Positions 37,121 through 50,139 of a DNA stretch of 64,000 bases are shown here, piece by piece. The notes beneath the pieces are model-generated. The model made no database searches and was not told the origin of the DNA. It saw nothing but the letters and a program-made list of their open reading frames with translations. Source of the stretch: Lumnitzera littorea (Eukaryota; Streptophyta; Magnoliopsida; Myrtales; Combretaceae); NCBI GenBank assembly GCA_024138015.1, contig JAMXBB010000004.1:106238365-106302364 (forward strand), read 5' to 3'. The position numbers and the translations under genes were made by a program. The stretch's first letter is position 1; the number at the start of each line of letters is the position of its first letter.

Positions 37121-38597
37121 TATTATGTCAAAAAGACTCTAAGGTAACAGCAAAATTTGTTGCCTTTACCTATAATTTTGTTGCATATAGGCTAAGGCAA
37201 CAAAAAAATAGCCATTACTGTAAGTCTCCGTTACATAAATTATTAAACAACAAAATGCTTTATGCAATGAAAACTTTTGTTGCTTAATTTATTGGATATT
37301 ATAGAGATAAGAATATAAATGCAATAATTTTTTTTATAAGGCAAAAAAATTTTCAAGTAAATGTGATGATTTTATGAATACAGAAGCAACATTAATTTCT
37401 TTTTAGCAACACTTTGAATGTTAAATGCAACACTTATTTATTCTATGCAATTTTTTTTTTGTCACATATACTAATAAAATATTCACATTTAATAAATAAT
37501 TTAAATTAATATTTATTTAACCTTTTTTCCTACTGAATATAGGAATTAATGTTAGTAGAAAATTATCTTTATTAGAATCAACTAAATAAAGTCTCGAAGC
37601 AGTAATGAATAATGGGTATTAGAATTATATGAATCCTACCCATGTCTCTCTTAAGAAATTTAATAATATATATATGTATATATAACCAATCATAAATATA
37701 ATAATTTTAATGATGAAGATATTTATGAACATAAAAATGAGAAAGAAAAATTGACAACAAATGTAAACTATGTACATTAAATATTTTACTAAAGGCAATT
37801 ACATAGAAAAATCATTATTATTTCTATCTCGCTAATGCTATTTTTACTAATTTGCCATCATTTGTCTTCAAATGAACTCTTCATAAGGTTCTGCACTTTT
37901 CTTTGACTCTTGCAAACATTATAAATATGTATTATCAAAATCTATAAAAAAGAGCATTTTATAATTTTAAAAGGTAGATGTATTAACTAAATTAAGATTT
38001 TACCTTGAAGAGAAATCCATGATCCAAATCTAATAACAAAATGTAGAGCTTCTATATTCTTTTATTTTAAAATAAGATTAATATCAAATTCTTATTATCC
38101 TTATTCTATATACATAAGTTATATAATAGTGTAATTAAGACTTTCAATACAAGCATAGAACCATTTGATATAAGTAATTCTATAAGATTAGTTTGAATGC
38201 ATCAAACATTAATTCTTGAAATAAACTAGTTTAGCCGTTACACGACAAGGATACATCTCTCAATAGAAATCAAATCTTTATTCTTAAAGGTTAAAAAGGG
38301 AATAGAAAAGCACAACTAAACTTTCAAACATTATTTTTATAGAGTTCTTAAATGTAAATGCCAACATACCCATGGAATTTGCAACAAAAGTTGAAACTTC
38401 ATTGATTACATATACCATAATTCCTTCTAATATACAAATATAAAACAACATTAAGTTCTATAACCTTTACATAGTAAAGAATGAAGCATCCCAACCAAAA
38501 TTAATCATCCATCAAATATAAAAGGTCATAATAGTATCAAATTTCAATTACATAATAATATCTTTTCATTTGATAAGCAAAAAGACAAAAAGAAATA

Positions 38598-38622
38598 GAA
38601 AAAGAAAAAGAAAAAGAAAAAT
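38598..38622 (+). repeat. (AAAAAG)n tract
   Basis: Four to five AAAAAG units are seen inside the CACTA-like element. Confidence 0.8.
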
Positions 38623-39399
38623 AAAATTCACAACTTACCAAGAAATTGTGACAACTAATAGCTTGATAATTTTACAAAAGGGTTCTATTATTGCACTTGC
38701 CTTCTCGTTATTTGAAACATAGCCTATTACAACCAAAATAATCAAACCTCAATTTTTTCATTAACGAAAGTATTACCTTTTAGAATAATCATGTTTTGAA
38801 AGACAAAAAAAAAAAAAAAAGAACAATACAAAACAAAATTAAAGTTGAAAAAGACTCACAAAGACATACACTTAATTCCAAGAAAGTTAGGGATTAATAC
38901 TTAGATTAAAGTTATACTCTTTTATCAAGGTGGGAATACAATTTACAAATTTTTAAGGAGATTTGGTGCTTCAAATATATCCTTTATTGGCTTTCTAATA
39001 TAATTTACAGCCAAACTATTACAAAAAAGTTTATTATTGTTTAATACTAGTAATGGTACTACAATCACACACATAAACATAAAAAGCAGAAAATGTAGCC
39101 CTTAACTTTATTAAATTACAAAACCTAAAAGAAAATAGCATTAAAGTGATGGCAGCAATAAGAACATTCTGTTTGAAGCAATAATTGTCATATAAGAGAG
39201 AGAGAGAGAGAACTTGAACAATTGGAGAAGATATAGAGTTTACATCGGAGAAATGGAACTATAGAAAAAGAGGAAAGGAATTGTCGTAAAGAAAAAAAAC
39301 ATGTAAAAAAAAAGGAATAGAGGGAAAAGTAAAAGGAAGAGGGAATACTTGAAGAGAAAAGGATAAAAAAAAAAAAGGAAAAATATAAGAAGTTTTATT

Positions 39400-40060
39400 T
39401 TTCAAATATTACACTTAACTTCTTAAAATACACTAATAGAATATAATGTATAGTATTATTTATATTATTATATATTGTTATAAAATAGCATATACATGTT
39501 ATTATTTGAAATATACTATAATACTTTATATACATAATGTATAGTAAATCTAAAATAAATAGCAATATATGTATGTATATGCAAATACATGTATTATATA
39601 ATGGATTATATTTAGTTGTAATGTGTATATACTCAATAATATTTAAAATAATATATGTTGTACTATAAACTATAGTAATATATATAAGTACTAGATATAA
39701 TATGTCTTGTACCATAGAACATAATATTATATACAACATTGTATATATTATATATTATTATAACATGTATACTTAATTTTTTTATAATACATAATATCAA
39801 TGTGTTAAGGTCTATATTATTTATAATAACTATTATAAATATTGCATAGTATATAATAAAATATTTTATTTATGTACATATACTATACATATAAAATATC
39901 TATGTAATTTTATATGTGTTACATAATATTCAATAAAATATATCAAAGTATATAATTTATTTACATATATCATACAATATATCATATTACATTACAATAC
40001 ACACTTAATATATTGTGTAGAAATTATTATATATATAAATAAATGTTAATAAAGATTTAA
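39400..40060. repeat. Extremely A+T-rich core of the CACTA-like element
   Basis: About 660 bp are almost entirely A and T with alternating TATA/ATAT words. The 114-codon frame on - (39395-39739) is made only of I, Y, L, T, N and similar codons and is a composition artefact, not a gene. Confidence 0.7.
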
Positions 40061-41836
40061 TTTAAATTCATTTTTAATACATTCTTATCAAACTTCAATG
40101 CAAATCAATCCTTGTATGTTGATTTAGTAGATTTTGATAAAAAATTAATTTAAAATGAATTAAATCGGATCTAATATAAGAGAGAATATTTAAGCTTTAT
40201 CTCTAAATTGGATTTGAGCTAACTTATGCTTATCCATAGTCGACTTTATCAATTTAAACATTACTTTATAAGTAAACCCTAAGGATTTCATATGTACAGT
40301 TTTGTTTGTTTAATTATATCAAAATTGAATTCATATCATGTTATGATAAAAATAAAAGAGTTATATCTATTAATAATAATGGCCATGTTTTCCATATTTT
40401 TAGCATATTTACACATTTTTGTCATAAAAATATTTTTTTTACAAAAATCATATTTTTCATCATAAGAGCATTTTCCTTTCAAAAAATTAAAAAGCATACT
40501 TTTGCCATAAATTTGCATGAAAAGCTTTTTTTTTTTTTTGAAAATTGTACTTTTTACATGTTACATTATAAAAATCATATTTTTAATGAAAATTGCTTTT
40601 TTTTTTTTTGGAATTTTTCAGTATTTATAGGGTTTTTATAAATATAAAATTGCATCATTTATCAAAGGGTGTATTATTATGGATTTATAGTTGTTGCCTC
40701 ACTTTTTCTAAAATTTGTATTTTTTTTTTTATCACTTTTAGGCATTTTAGGGGTTTTTAATCATAAGATGGTATTTTTAGTATTATTTGCATTTTTCTAT
40801 CATTTGAAGAATTTTTGCTAATTTTACCATATTTTTTCACAGAAAAATCTATCATTTGGGTTTTTATGAAAAAAAGGAATAATGAATGTTGAGTCACTTA
40901 GTTGTTTTTTCTTTTTAAGAATAAAAAAAATCTTTTAATTAGTGTTTCTAAAAACATCCATTTATTTAGGTTTTTGCAAGAATTGATAATAAAAATTATT
41001 TTTCTCCAAGATTTTTCCTTCAAAAAATAATATTATTAGATACATAAACTTGGCCAATTTTTGTCAATAAAAGTGATTAACATACTAATGTTTATATAAA
41101 ATAAATCAATTTTATTTGTTGATTGATATTTCTTTTTATTTTTGAAAAATAAGGGAATTTTCATGTCAGTTTTTCAATTATTTATTTAAAAAAATTTCAT
41201 GTCATAACCATTTAAGATTTTAATAGTCTTTGGCTTTAAAAAATAAAAAATCTGCTTTTGTGCATAGTTTTTCTCTAGTTATTGTCTTCTGAAAAAGTAA
41301 ACTTTCCTTGTTATATAAAAGAAAATAACTTTTCTTGTTTTTATCTTTTTCATAATAATTATTTGTTGATTTAATATAGAGTGAAAATTTGGCTTTCACA
41401 ATTATGTTATATTTTATTATAGTAAAAGCCTTTATTTAAGCAATACTTCAAATAATTGCTGCTTATAATAATTGAGATTGCAATAGCTTAAATTGGTTGC
41501 TATGTTGAGGCAAAAACAATTTCATGAGCATTCCATACTTTATTAATATGAGCATTAATTTTAAAAATGGTTGTCCAAGGTTGATAACTAAGTTAATGAC
41601 TTATAAAAAATTGTTGCCTTTTTCAAAACAATTATTAACAACGCAACATAGTTATTACCATGTCGTTACATTAAGTTCATTATAGCAACATATTTTACTT
41701 TGTTGCTTAAAAGTGTTGCCTTCAAGTAATCTTATTAGCAACATTTAAATATTTCATTGCAGATAAATTATATAGGTAACTTACCTTTAAGGTGTTGCAA
41801 AATTAATGTTGCCTTAGGCCTTTTTTTGACGTAGTT

Positions 41837-42329
41837 AGTTTACATGAGTTTGCGTTGCCTCACAATCTATACCCTTGGATTATGCAAGTCTAAAAAGTCC
41901 TCTCACTATTCTCAAATAGCTAGCACACTAATTTTAAAGAGATTAGGAACTCTATTGAGAGTGACCATATGATTCCTTTACACTTTCACATAATATCACT
42001 ATGAAACAATATTAAGAATACTCTTTAGCACGAAGTATATTTATTTTCTTCCTGTTATGTGTTATCTTTTCTTATGCAGCTCCTAACATCCTTTAAAGCA
42101 TCAATATGGAAGTAGCCATTATATAAGATTTCTCTTCATGAATAATTTTTTCATTGAGTATTTCCTTATTCTTCATAACCTTCATATGTTAACAATCATT
42201 ATAATCCACTTCCATGAATAATATATCTCAATATCGATTACTTCCATGAATAAATTATTTAGTAGATGTTTAGTCAACTGTGTTACCTAAAAACATTTAA
42301 CTTACGGTGCTGGGCCTTCAATAAGTAAA
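41837..42329. other. Non-coding interval
   Basis: No feature is recognised. Three short near-repeats 'cttccatgaata' occur at about 42110-42250. Confidence 0.35.
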
Positions 42330-42720
42330 AGTCCTTCTTCCATTTTAGCTCGCTTCTGCCTTTGCTTTTACTTACACTTCAATTTCGCTTCCACTAGTAA
42401 GATACTTCTGGTTCACTTCTTATAGTAAATGGCTTCTACAATTCGTCTTACAGTACTTCTGCTTTATGCTTCTAATTTAGCTCCTGATTTGTACTTTTCA
42501 TTTGTTTTGCTTCTAATTCTAATTCTTTGTTTGGTTTTGGTTTTACTTTTGCTTCTAGTTCTAGTTTTACTTTTGTATTTTGATTCTGATTAATGCTTTT
42601 GATTTATAAAACTTCTCTCTAGAGCTTAACTATTATTGTTACTTTTGGAGTTGTTGTTGCTTTTAGCTTTCATTTTATTTCCTATTTTACTTCTAAAGCT
42701 TCTGTTTTTATTTTACAACT
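42330..42720 (+). repeat. Pyrimidine-biased degenerate minisatellite (GCTTCT/TTTTACTT words)
   Basis: About 390 bp on + are dominated by T and C in imperfect units such as TTTTGCTTCTAG, TTCTAATTCTAATTC and TTTTACTTTTGCTTC. The strand asymmetry is strong. No fixed period is obvious. Confidence 0.55.
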
Positions 42721-45055
42721 TAACTTTATAACATTTCTTATCTTTTAGTTACATTGAATAAAGTTATTATTATCACTTAGCAGAGTGTTTTATTATCATC
42801 AGAACATCTTTAGGATAATCTTAACACTCACATTGCTTATTGCATTACACTTGAATGAACTTGTTTTGAAGTTTGATATGTATAATGCTTATCCCTTACC
42901 ATTTGTTGAGAACATAGGTTTGTCTCATCCCCTAGATTTCATTACAAGAATCCTTAGAAGATTTCACACTAAAATAAAATGCTTGGGATCATTTTGATGT
43001 GTAGAAGCATGAAGCAAGAATTGAGTGAGGAACTAAATTGATAGACCATATTACAAATATTGCAAATTTAATTAAGTGAGTCAAATGGTAAAAATCAAAC
43101 CCGATCTTATAAGCTTGAAAGTTTAGATGATTCATTATTTGTAAGAAATTGATGTGAGTTGTTAACATGTTGTAGACACTTGATTTTTACTCTCTTTAAT
43201 TTTATAATTTTTCAATTTAATATTAGAGGAAAATACAAAATATATAGAGAGAGAGAGAAAAATAGGAAAACAATAAAAAATACAAAAATTAAAAGTACCA
43301 AAAAATTAAGAAAATAGGGCATTTAGAAAAATAAGGGTCATTTGGTCTCATTTCAAGGGTCATTTCGTATTAGAGGGTGAATTTGGAAGTTGAATGTGCA
43401 TATGCAATTTAATATGTTCCAATTTATACTTGAAAGTATTGATTTTTTTTTATAAAATTTAATATCTTGACCAAGATTCAAGTAAATCATTTTTAGATCA
43501 TGAAAACAAGGTTGATTTAAGCTAATGGTAGCTTCAAATAGGGTCTCACTCAGATTTAAATTAATTAATTTATGAAAAAATCAATATTGAATTAAAGAGA
43601 CAAATAATGAACAAAACCTTAGAAACTATCAAGCTATGCTTATTTTCAAAATATTTTTTTAATGCATGTATAGTCGACTTGTTTACCTAAATTTAGATGT
43701 ACTCAATTGCTCGAGATCGGTCGAATAGGATTTAAGAAGTGCCTTATTAGGCCAAGCAGCACCACATGGTGCTACATTATTGGATAGCTCCTATTTGCTT
43801 GTAATTTCCTTTTTAAAAGAACTAATCTTGAGCTCAGCTTTTATAATGCTTCGCAATTTGGACATTTTATAATCTTTGTAAAATAAATAAATAATATATA
43901 GTATATGAGACTATGTTAATAGGTATATACGAAAATTTTGATATGTTTACTTTACCAAACACCTAATAATAAAAAAATTTAAATATCTTAATATATTCAA
44001 ACAATAATTTATGAAAGATTCTCACATAAGAAATTACAAAATGTGATTGTAAGATCAAAATTATTAAAATTTAATCATACCAACTCAAATATTACTCAAA
44101 GCACCAAATATATATGGTTTCTAAAATTTCCCAATTATAAATGCAATATTAAGTCTACAAACTCTACTTATTCAGTAATGCCATATTATTTAGGTTAGTA
44201 ATTCTTAAGATATAACAAAGTAGAGTGAAGTAAATTGCAAATTATGATATTATGAGTATGTCATATGTTAAAAAAAAAGTGTATTTAGGATCTTATCTTG
44301 AAATTTATGACTAATAAATACATGGTTTCGAATAAGACTAAATGGTAACATGAGTTTTTGTAAAGTCGAATTTTAAAAATAAGTTGAAATACAATCAATA
44401 TAAATAATAACAAAAGTTTATCACGTTAAATCTTAATTGATTTAGAAATAGATATTTTAAATTAGATATATAATATAATGTTATGACATTTTTGAAGTAT
44501 ATTATGGAACTTTATAAATGACAAATCATGATAAAATTATACTTGAAAAGTCACATAAAGTTGGATTAACATAATATATAAATATATATATATAAGTGTT
44601 AGAAGATAATTATAAGCATTGTCTTTTAATTGATATATAATAGTCTTAGAGAAAATATATCAGTAACCTCATTATTTTTTTCTAAATGAAGTAATTTATC
44701 CGTATAGTTTTATATATTACCTTAGGTATAAAAAATAATAATGGTTGCTTTATTCTTATTTCTTATTATTAATAGCATAATTTCAATATTATTTTCCACT
44801 GGTAGTTAAATTTTATGAGCAAATCACATACATTACCAAAATTATATAGCATATGGAATAATATACCTCACAATATATAAGGACAATATGATGATACTTC
44901 CATTGTGTAATATATTTATGCATATAAGTGGACATATAATTGGAAAATGGACTAATAAAACTATATTGGTCAATATTAATATATGATTAGTATTAACAAT
45001 AATAATTATTACTTGCTATATATATTATTAGTATATAGGACAACGTAAAATAACA
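42721..45055. other. Gene-free A+T-rich region
   Basis: An (AG)n run is at about 43243-43258 and TA runs near 44577-44593. Nothing else is supported. Confidence 0.4.
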
Positions 45056-46087
45056 GTACCTATAATGCCCTAAGCCAAAAGTTGTGAATAGCTAAGTCAA
45101 CAAACATATTTAATGAGCTCATTTCAACCTTTTAACCCAAAAACTTTAAACTTGTGTTGATAAGGTGTTTACAACCATAGCCTTATAAATTAATACCACA
45201 ACCTTTTACAATTCACATAGGACACTTAACTATGCGGTCTCACAATCCCCCCCCCCCCCTACCCTTAAGCACACGATGTCATCATTGTGAGACCTTATAA
45301 TTAGGCTTAGATCTTCCCCCCCTTTCTGGTATACGATTCAAGCCACCCACTACATAGAGGTCATCCTAAAAGCATGCAAGGAGTCATACCTTAGTGACAC
45401 TCTCTACCTTCCTCGAACTTCTTTTCTAAACTGGAGTTAGACTTGAATCATCTACCTACTGGTAATAGGTTCACTCTGATATCAGAGTAATGCTTCAAGT
45501 CAAAAGTAGTAAATTGCTAAGCGAACAAACACTAACGGGCCCATTTCAACCATTTGGCCCAAAAGTTTCATGTTTGTGTTGATAAAGTGTTCATAACCAT
45601 GGTTTTATAAACTAATACTACAACCTTCTATAATCCATATGGGACACTTATCCATAGGATTTCACAATCTTCCCCCCTACCCCTAAACACTCGACGTCCT
45701 CAACGCAAGACCTTAAAATTAAGCGTAGATCTTCTCTCCTTTTCGGTGTACGATTTAGCCCACTCGCCACCTATAGGTCATCTTAAAAGTATGCAATGAG
45801 TCACATCTTGATGACACTTCCTACCTTTCTCAAACCTCTTCTTTAAACTGGAGCCAAACCCAAATCATTTACCTACTGGTAGAGGATCGCTTTGATGTCA
45901 TTTGTAACGTCTTAGGCCAAAAGTAGTGAGTAGCCAAATTAATAAACACTAATCGGCCTATTTCAATCACTTAGCCTAAAATTTTCAAGCTTGTGTTGAA
46001 ACGTGTTCATAACTATGACCTTATAAATTAATACTACAACCTCTAACAATTCATGTAGGATACTTAACAATGGGGTCTCATAATACC
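45056..46087 (-). mobile_element. Tandem TRIM retrotransposon (LTR-internal-LTR-internal-LTR)
   Basis: Three LTR copies of about 180 bp (45061-45244, 45486-45666, 45903-46082) alternate with two internal segments of about 240 bp, a period of 417-425 bp. Read on -, each LTR runs TGTGAGACC… to …GTTACA. It is followed by a primer-binding site resembling the initiator-tRNA-Met type (TGATATCAGAG; the other copy is TGACATCAAAG). The internal part ends in a purine tract before the next LTR (13 G on - at 45247-45259; GGGTAGGGGGG in the other copy). Flanks GTACC (45056-45060) and ATACC (46083-46087) form a 4/5 target duplication. There is no coding sequence. Size, signals and architecture fit terminal-repeat retrotransposons in miniature. 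Confidence 0.88.
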
Positions 46088-47169
46088 TTGAGCTTCTATT
46101 AGTATGTTATTGTATATAGTATATAGCTTCATGGCATATTTCTAATTGAATAATAATAATATATTATAATATTGGTTAAATCAAATTTAGGTATGTAGCA
46201 CCATCTTTGTCTGTATATTTTAAAATAAGGATAAAATTGACATATGTAATATACATATCATGAATTTACTATGTCATGTTGAAATGTAACCTTTATGGCT
46301 ATATGAGTACTAAATGTTTTTATGGTATAGAAGACTTATGTGTGAATAATATATGCTCTTATGAATTTAGAACTAAAAAGTGAACCCATATCCTATAGTG
46401 TCATGTTCTTATAAATCAACGGTACTAATATCAAATAATTACATAATAAATCTATGTATTAATAAAAAAGGGGGTAACTTATAACATTTACGAAAACTAG
46501 TTTGAAACTAAAATGTAACATATAAATAATATACATCTTTTAATATGATCAAAATGAAATATCATGAATAAAGATATTAAAAGTTAATTAATATAATATT
46601 TTCATAAGGTATTTTATATTAACTATTTTTATGTAAATACATTAATAAAATTAATAAGAATATTATTACTGTAAAGTGTATGCCTATATACATTTGGATA
46701 AGAAGCTAAGGTCGTCATGGATTATTAAGCTAATATTTCTTATATGTATTCACATATGATCATGCATATACATCGTGTTGTCCATAATATTCCAACAACA
46801 TTTGTATTATGCTAAATATTAGTAATATTCATAATATACATTGTTTTACATGGTAGATATATACTTAGTAATAATAATATTATAGGTAGCATACGAGGAC
46901 TGTATGTATTTGGTGACGTATATTTATAATAATATTTCTACTTAACTTATTAATATTCATAGACTTAAACTAAGACAAATTAAAATAATATTTTAACATC
47001 CTTATTATTCTTAAAACTTTTTATCTTAAATCTTAAAATAAATCACTATACCTATTCATCAATCTAATAAAAGATACCTATCAAATACGATATAAAGTGA
47101 CATTACATCATGTTAAACTTACATAGGCATTACATAGTGATTAATTCTTATTTTATGTTGTATCATTGA
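46088..47169. other. Gene-free A+T-rich region
   Basis: No feature is recognised. Confidence 0.4.
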
Positions 47170-48257
47170 ATAGAATCGGTAATCTTATCAAAGACTCTTG
47201 GGAATCATTGACTAAAAGGTTAGGTAAGTGGGATTTGTAGAGATTGGAGTATACGCTCGCTTGTGGTTGTGAGTAGTTGTTTGTACACATGTTATGCCTA
47301 TGCTTAGTTACTAAGATGCTGATTTGTAGTTGAGTACATGTTTTACTGTATTGCTTGACTTTGTTTAGCGTGTTATGAATTGGTTGATCACCCTTAACCA
47401 GACTAATTGAAACATAAACTAAAGCTATAAACAGACATGTATCACATCTTAATAGGGGATGGTTAGGTTTCTCCAGTTAAATTCTGACGTCTTTGATGAG
47501 ATACGACGAGCTTGCTTTTCTCCACTCTTGGATGAACTAAGTAATATGAGAGAAAGTTGTGAGAGGTTAGGGGTATTGAGTTTGAAGGTAGTCATGAGTG
47601 GAGCAAGAGTTTTTATTACATAAGCTTGGAATTAGCCGTAAGAGGACCCTATGACCTTTATGATTGGCATTGTGGCCATCATATCACAACTCCTCAACTT
47701 AGGTTAAGGCGGGTGTAATTTTTCTAACCTCATGACGAACTAGATAACGTTGTGTGAATGATACATTACGTGTAACAATTGTTTGATAACTTGGATGTTT
47801 GGCTTAACTTGTATATGTTTTTTACCTCCTGCCCCTTACTGAGCTTATGGTTCTTTAGCTCATTCCCCTATAGTTTTCTTATGAGACAATAGCAGAAACA
47901 TTAGGTAGGCTAGGAATTGAAGTGTATAAGAGTTGCTTCAGTAATCTCCACAAGAGGGTCAATTCCTCATAAGAGTATAGTATATTACAAGTAAGTCTAA
48001 ATGTAGAAATGTGAGTATGACTCATTTTACTACTTGGTAAGGGATTTCGATTTTTTGTGATCCTGGAAAGTAGGAAGACATTGAATCCTATAGTTATTTT
48101 ATCCATATACTTATATATAATATGATTAGATAAAATGATTAAATTATTTAGTGGAATCTTGTGATCTCGAACTCACAAGATGGTTGTCATGTGATGGGTG
48201 CATATGTGGTATAATGGCTTTAGATTGTTTTTACCAAGCCCCTTTATGGGGTGTTAC
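47170..48257 (+). repeat. Ty3/gypsy LTR-like fragment (diverged relative of the 53-56 kb repeats)
   Basis: The order of shared words matches 53445-54140 and 55466-56165: 'ttggttgatcaccctt', 'agacatgtat', 'ggggatggttagg', 'ctccagtta', 'cctcaactt', 'acctcatgacgaact', then 'ccttactgagcttatgg' (47834). The last motif, followed by GGGGTGTTACA (48247), is how several plant gypsy LTRs end. No protein-coding part is adjacent. Confidence 0.45.
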
Positions 48258-48589
48258 AACTTTTTTGCTTCCACTAAATCAATAGTTGAATCGTATAGCT
48301 AACATATCTTACTATGGATTAAGACCAATATCTTGTCTAGAAAAGTACATTTTAAGGTTTGTTTTTGGCTCCAAAAATTTCAAAACAAAATATTGAATCC
48401 AAGATACAAACATTTTGATTATCTAACCTAATCAGGTTCAAAGGTAAGAAGGAAAGTTTCTGAACACTAAATAAGCAATTGTATCACTCCAATTACAATG
48501 GCATCAATTAATCATGATTATTTCCCTAAATTGGTAGAACATTCGAGCATCTCATGTGATACCCACCTTAGCATTGATCTAGCCATTAA

Positions 48590-49110
48590 TGGGTCTTTCG
48601 AAAGCTTAATGGAGCTCCCTTACTATAAAAGGGACCTCAAGTGTCACTTTCAAAAATCCAATCTCACTTAAGTCCTCTCCTATAAGCCCATACAAATGCT
48701 TTCTCTCCCCACTAAAACTCCCCCTTTCTTTCTCTAAAATGCTTATCTTTTTTATGGTTTTCAAGCAAATCCACCACCGTCATTAGTTTCTTAGAGCTCA
48801 AACCCCCCCTAAAGTCACCTTTCATTTACTTCAATTGAGTACCAATCAAGCTCCACCAACCTTGCTTGAGCAACCACCACTAACATCTCACCAAAACACC
48901 ATCATCATGCAACTTTCTAGTAATGCACTAGCATGACTTACACTGCCAGGGTCGACAACCCCTTTATGACTTACTCCCTATTGCCAATGTTACCACCAAC
49001 AACCCTTCATGAACTCTGCATGTTGTTGCTCATTTCTCTCCCTACGTGCACATGTGTTGCACATAATCTAACCTAACCATCCAATTCGGACCTATTCCTC
49101 CGACCTACCT
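48590..49110 (+). repeat. LTR promoter/leader-like segment
   Basis: A TATA box (CTATAAAAGGGACC, about 48624) is followed by a CT- and CCACC-rich leader without open frames. The arrangement resembles 54236-54480, so this may be the promoter part of the same gypsy LTR family. Confidence 0.4.
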
Positions 49111-50139
49111 AGGTACATTTCCTTTATTTTTGTTTTTCATTTTTGTTCTATTTATTTCAATTATGTTATTTTGATTATTCTCATTATTTTTATAAATTAG
49201 AAAAAGAAATATCCTCTTCCTTTGCCAAAATTAATATAGCATAGGATTTTTCTAGAAGTTTTCCTTTTTTTTTAAGTAAAAAAAAATTATGGTGATCCTT
49301 TTTTTATAATCAAAATAATATAAGATTTCTTGTAAAGAAAAGAAAAAAAGAGAGAAGATTTTCTTCCCTACTTTTTTTATTTGTTTCTTTTTATTTAAAA
49401 AAAAAAACTTTTCATTTCCAAATTAGGACAACATAGAACTTCCCAAGAAAAAATGTTTTCCTTTTCTAGAAATAAAATTAGATATATTCCTAAAGTTAGA
49501 ATAAGTTAACATTGTTTCATTTGCTACACTAAAAATATACAATAATATATAAAATATTAGCACATCTCTTAGATTCTTGTTAAGAAAGTTTCAAAAGGAT
49601 GTTTTGAGCTTCCTAAATTAAATTATAACATTATTTTTAAAGAATTGTTTAAAATTAAAATAAACCAGCCCTATAAGACTTAGATACTGAATTACAATAA
49701 GTTTAATCCTGGTTAGCATGTATGCGGACACCTTTGAGGTGACATAAATAAATAATAAAATTAGGTTCTTCCTTTAGGTAGTATAATTTATTCAAATAAA
49801 TGGGGTATTTTAAAGATTGAAATCTTATTTAAATTCTAATGTGGTAACAAATTAGGTTTTAATAGTTTAGCTCCCTAGTTGATGAAACTCTAGTTTCTTT
49901 TAAAAATTTTCAACAGACTAGCAATTAAACTAGAATCAATTTGCCTAGTTTATTTTAATTTATTCATTTTCCTGATAATATAGAGTAATGACTTTAAATT
50001 TTTGAAATAAAAAAAGGGTTTTTCTTAACCTTAGTCAAGGGTTCAAATTAAATAAGTATGGGGTTAAATTAAAATCAAGTTAACAAAAATTAAATCAAGA
50101 TTTAGGCTTGGTACATATTAGCACTTTCCTATTGATGTA
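49111..50139. other. A+T-rich gene-free interval
   Basis: No gene. Long A and T runs. It could be the A+T-rich middle of the LTR family named above, interrupted by the LINE. Confidence 0.35.

Larger units (their letters stand above)
37121..41836. mobile_element. Non-autonomous CACTA-like (En/Spm) element
   Basis: The ends are inverted copies: the left reads TATTATGTCAAAAA…CTAAGGTAACA and the right, inverted, AACTACGTCAAAAA…CTAAGGCAACA; both look like decayed CACTACGTCAAAAA. Both subterminal 400-bp zones carry many GCAACA/TGTTGC words in both orientations (for example 37156, 37195, 37279, 37383, 37404, 37428 on the left; 41630, 41684, 41709, 41722, 41750, 41793, 41808 on the right). Such subterminal repeats are the hallmark of CACTA elements. 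The 4.7 kb interior is non-coding. The expected 3-bp duplication is not seen (ATA versus AGT), perhaps through decay. Confidence 0.6.

Noticed and set aside
39395..39739. 114-codon hydrophobic frame on -
   Set aside because: Made almost only of I, Y, L, T and N in nearly pure A/T DNA; a composition artefact.
40306..40641. 111-codon F/I/K/N-rich frame on +
   Set aside because: Low-complexity T-rich DNA inside the CACTA-like element; no domain or signal.
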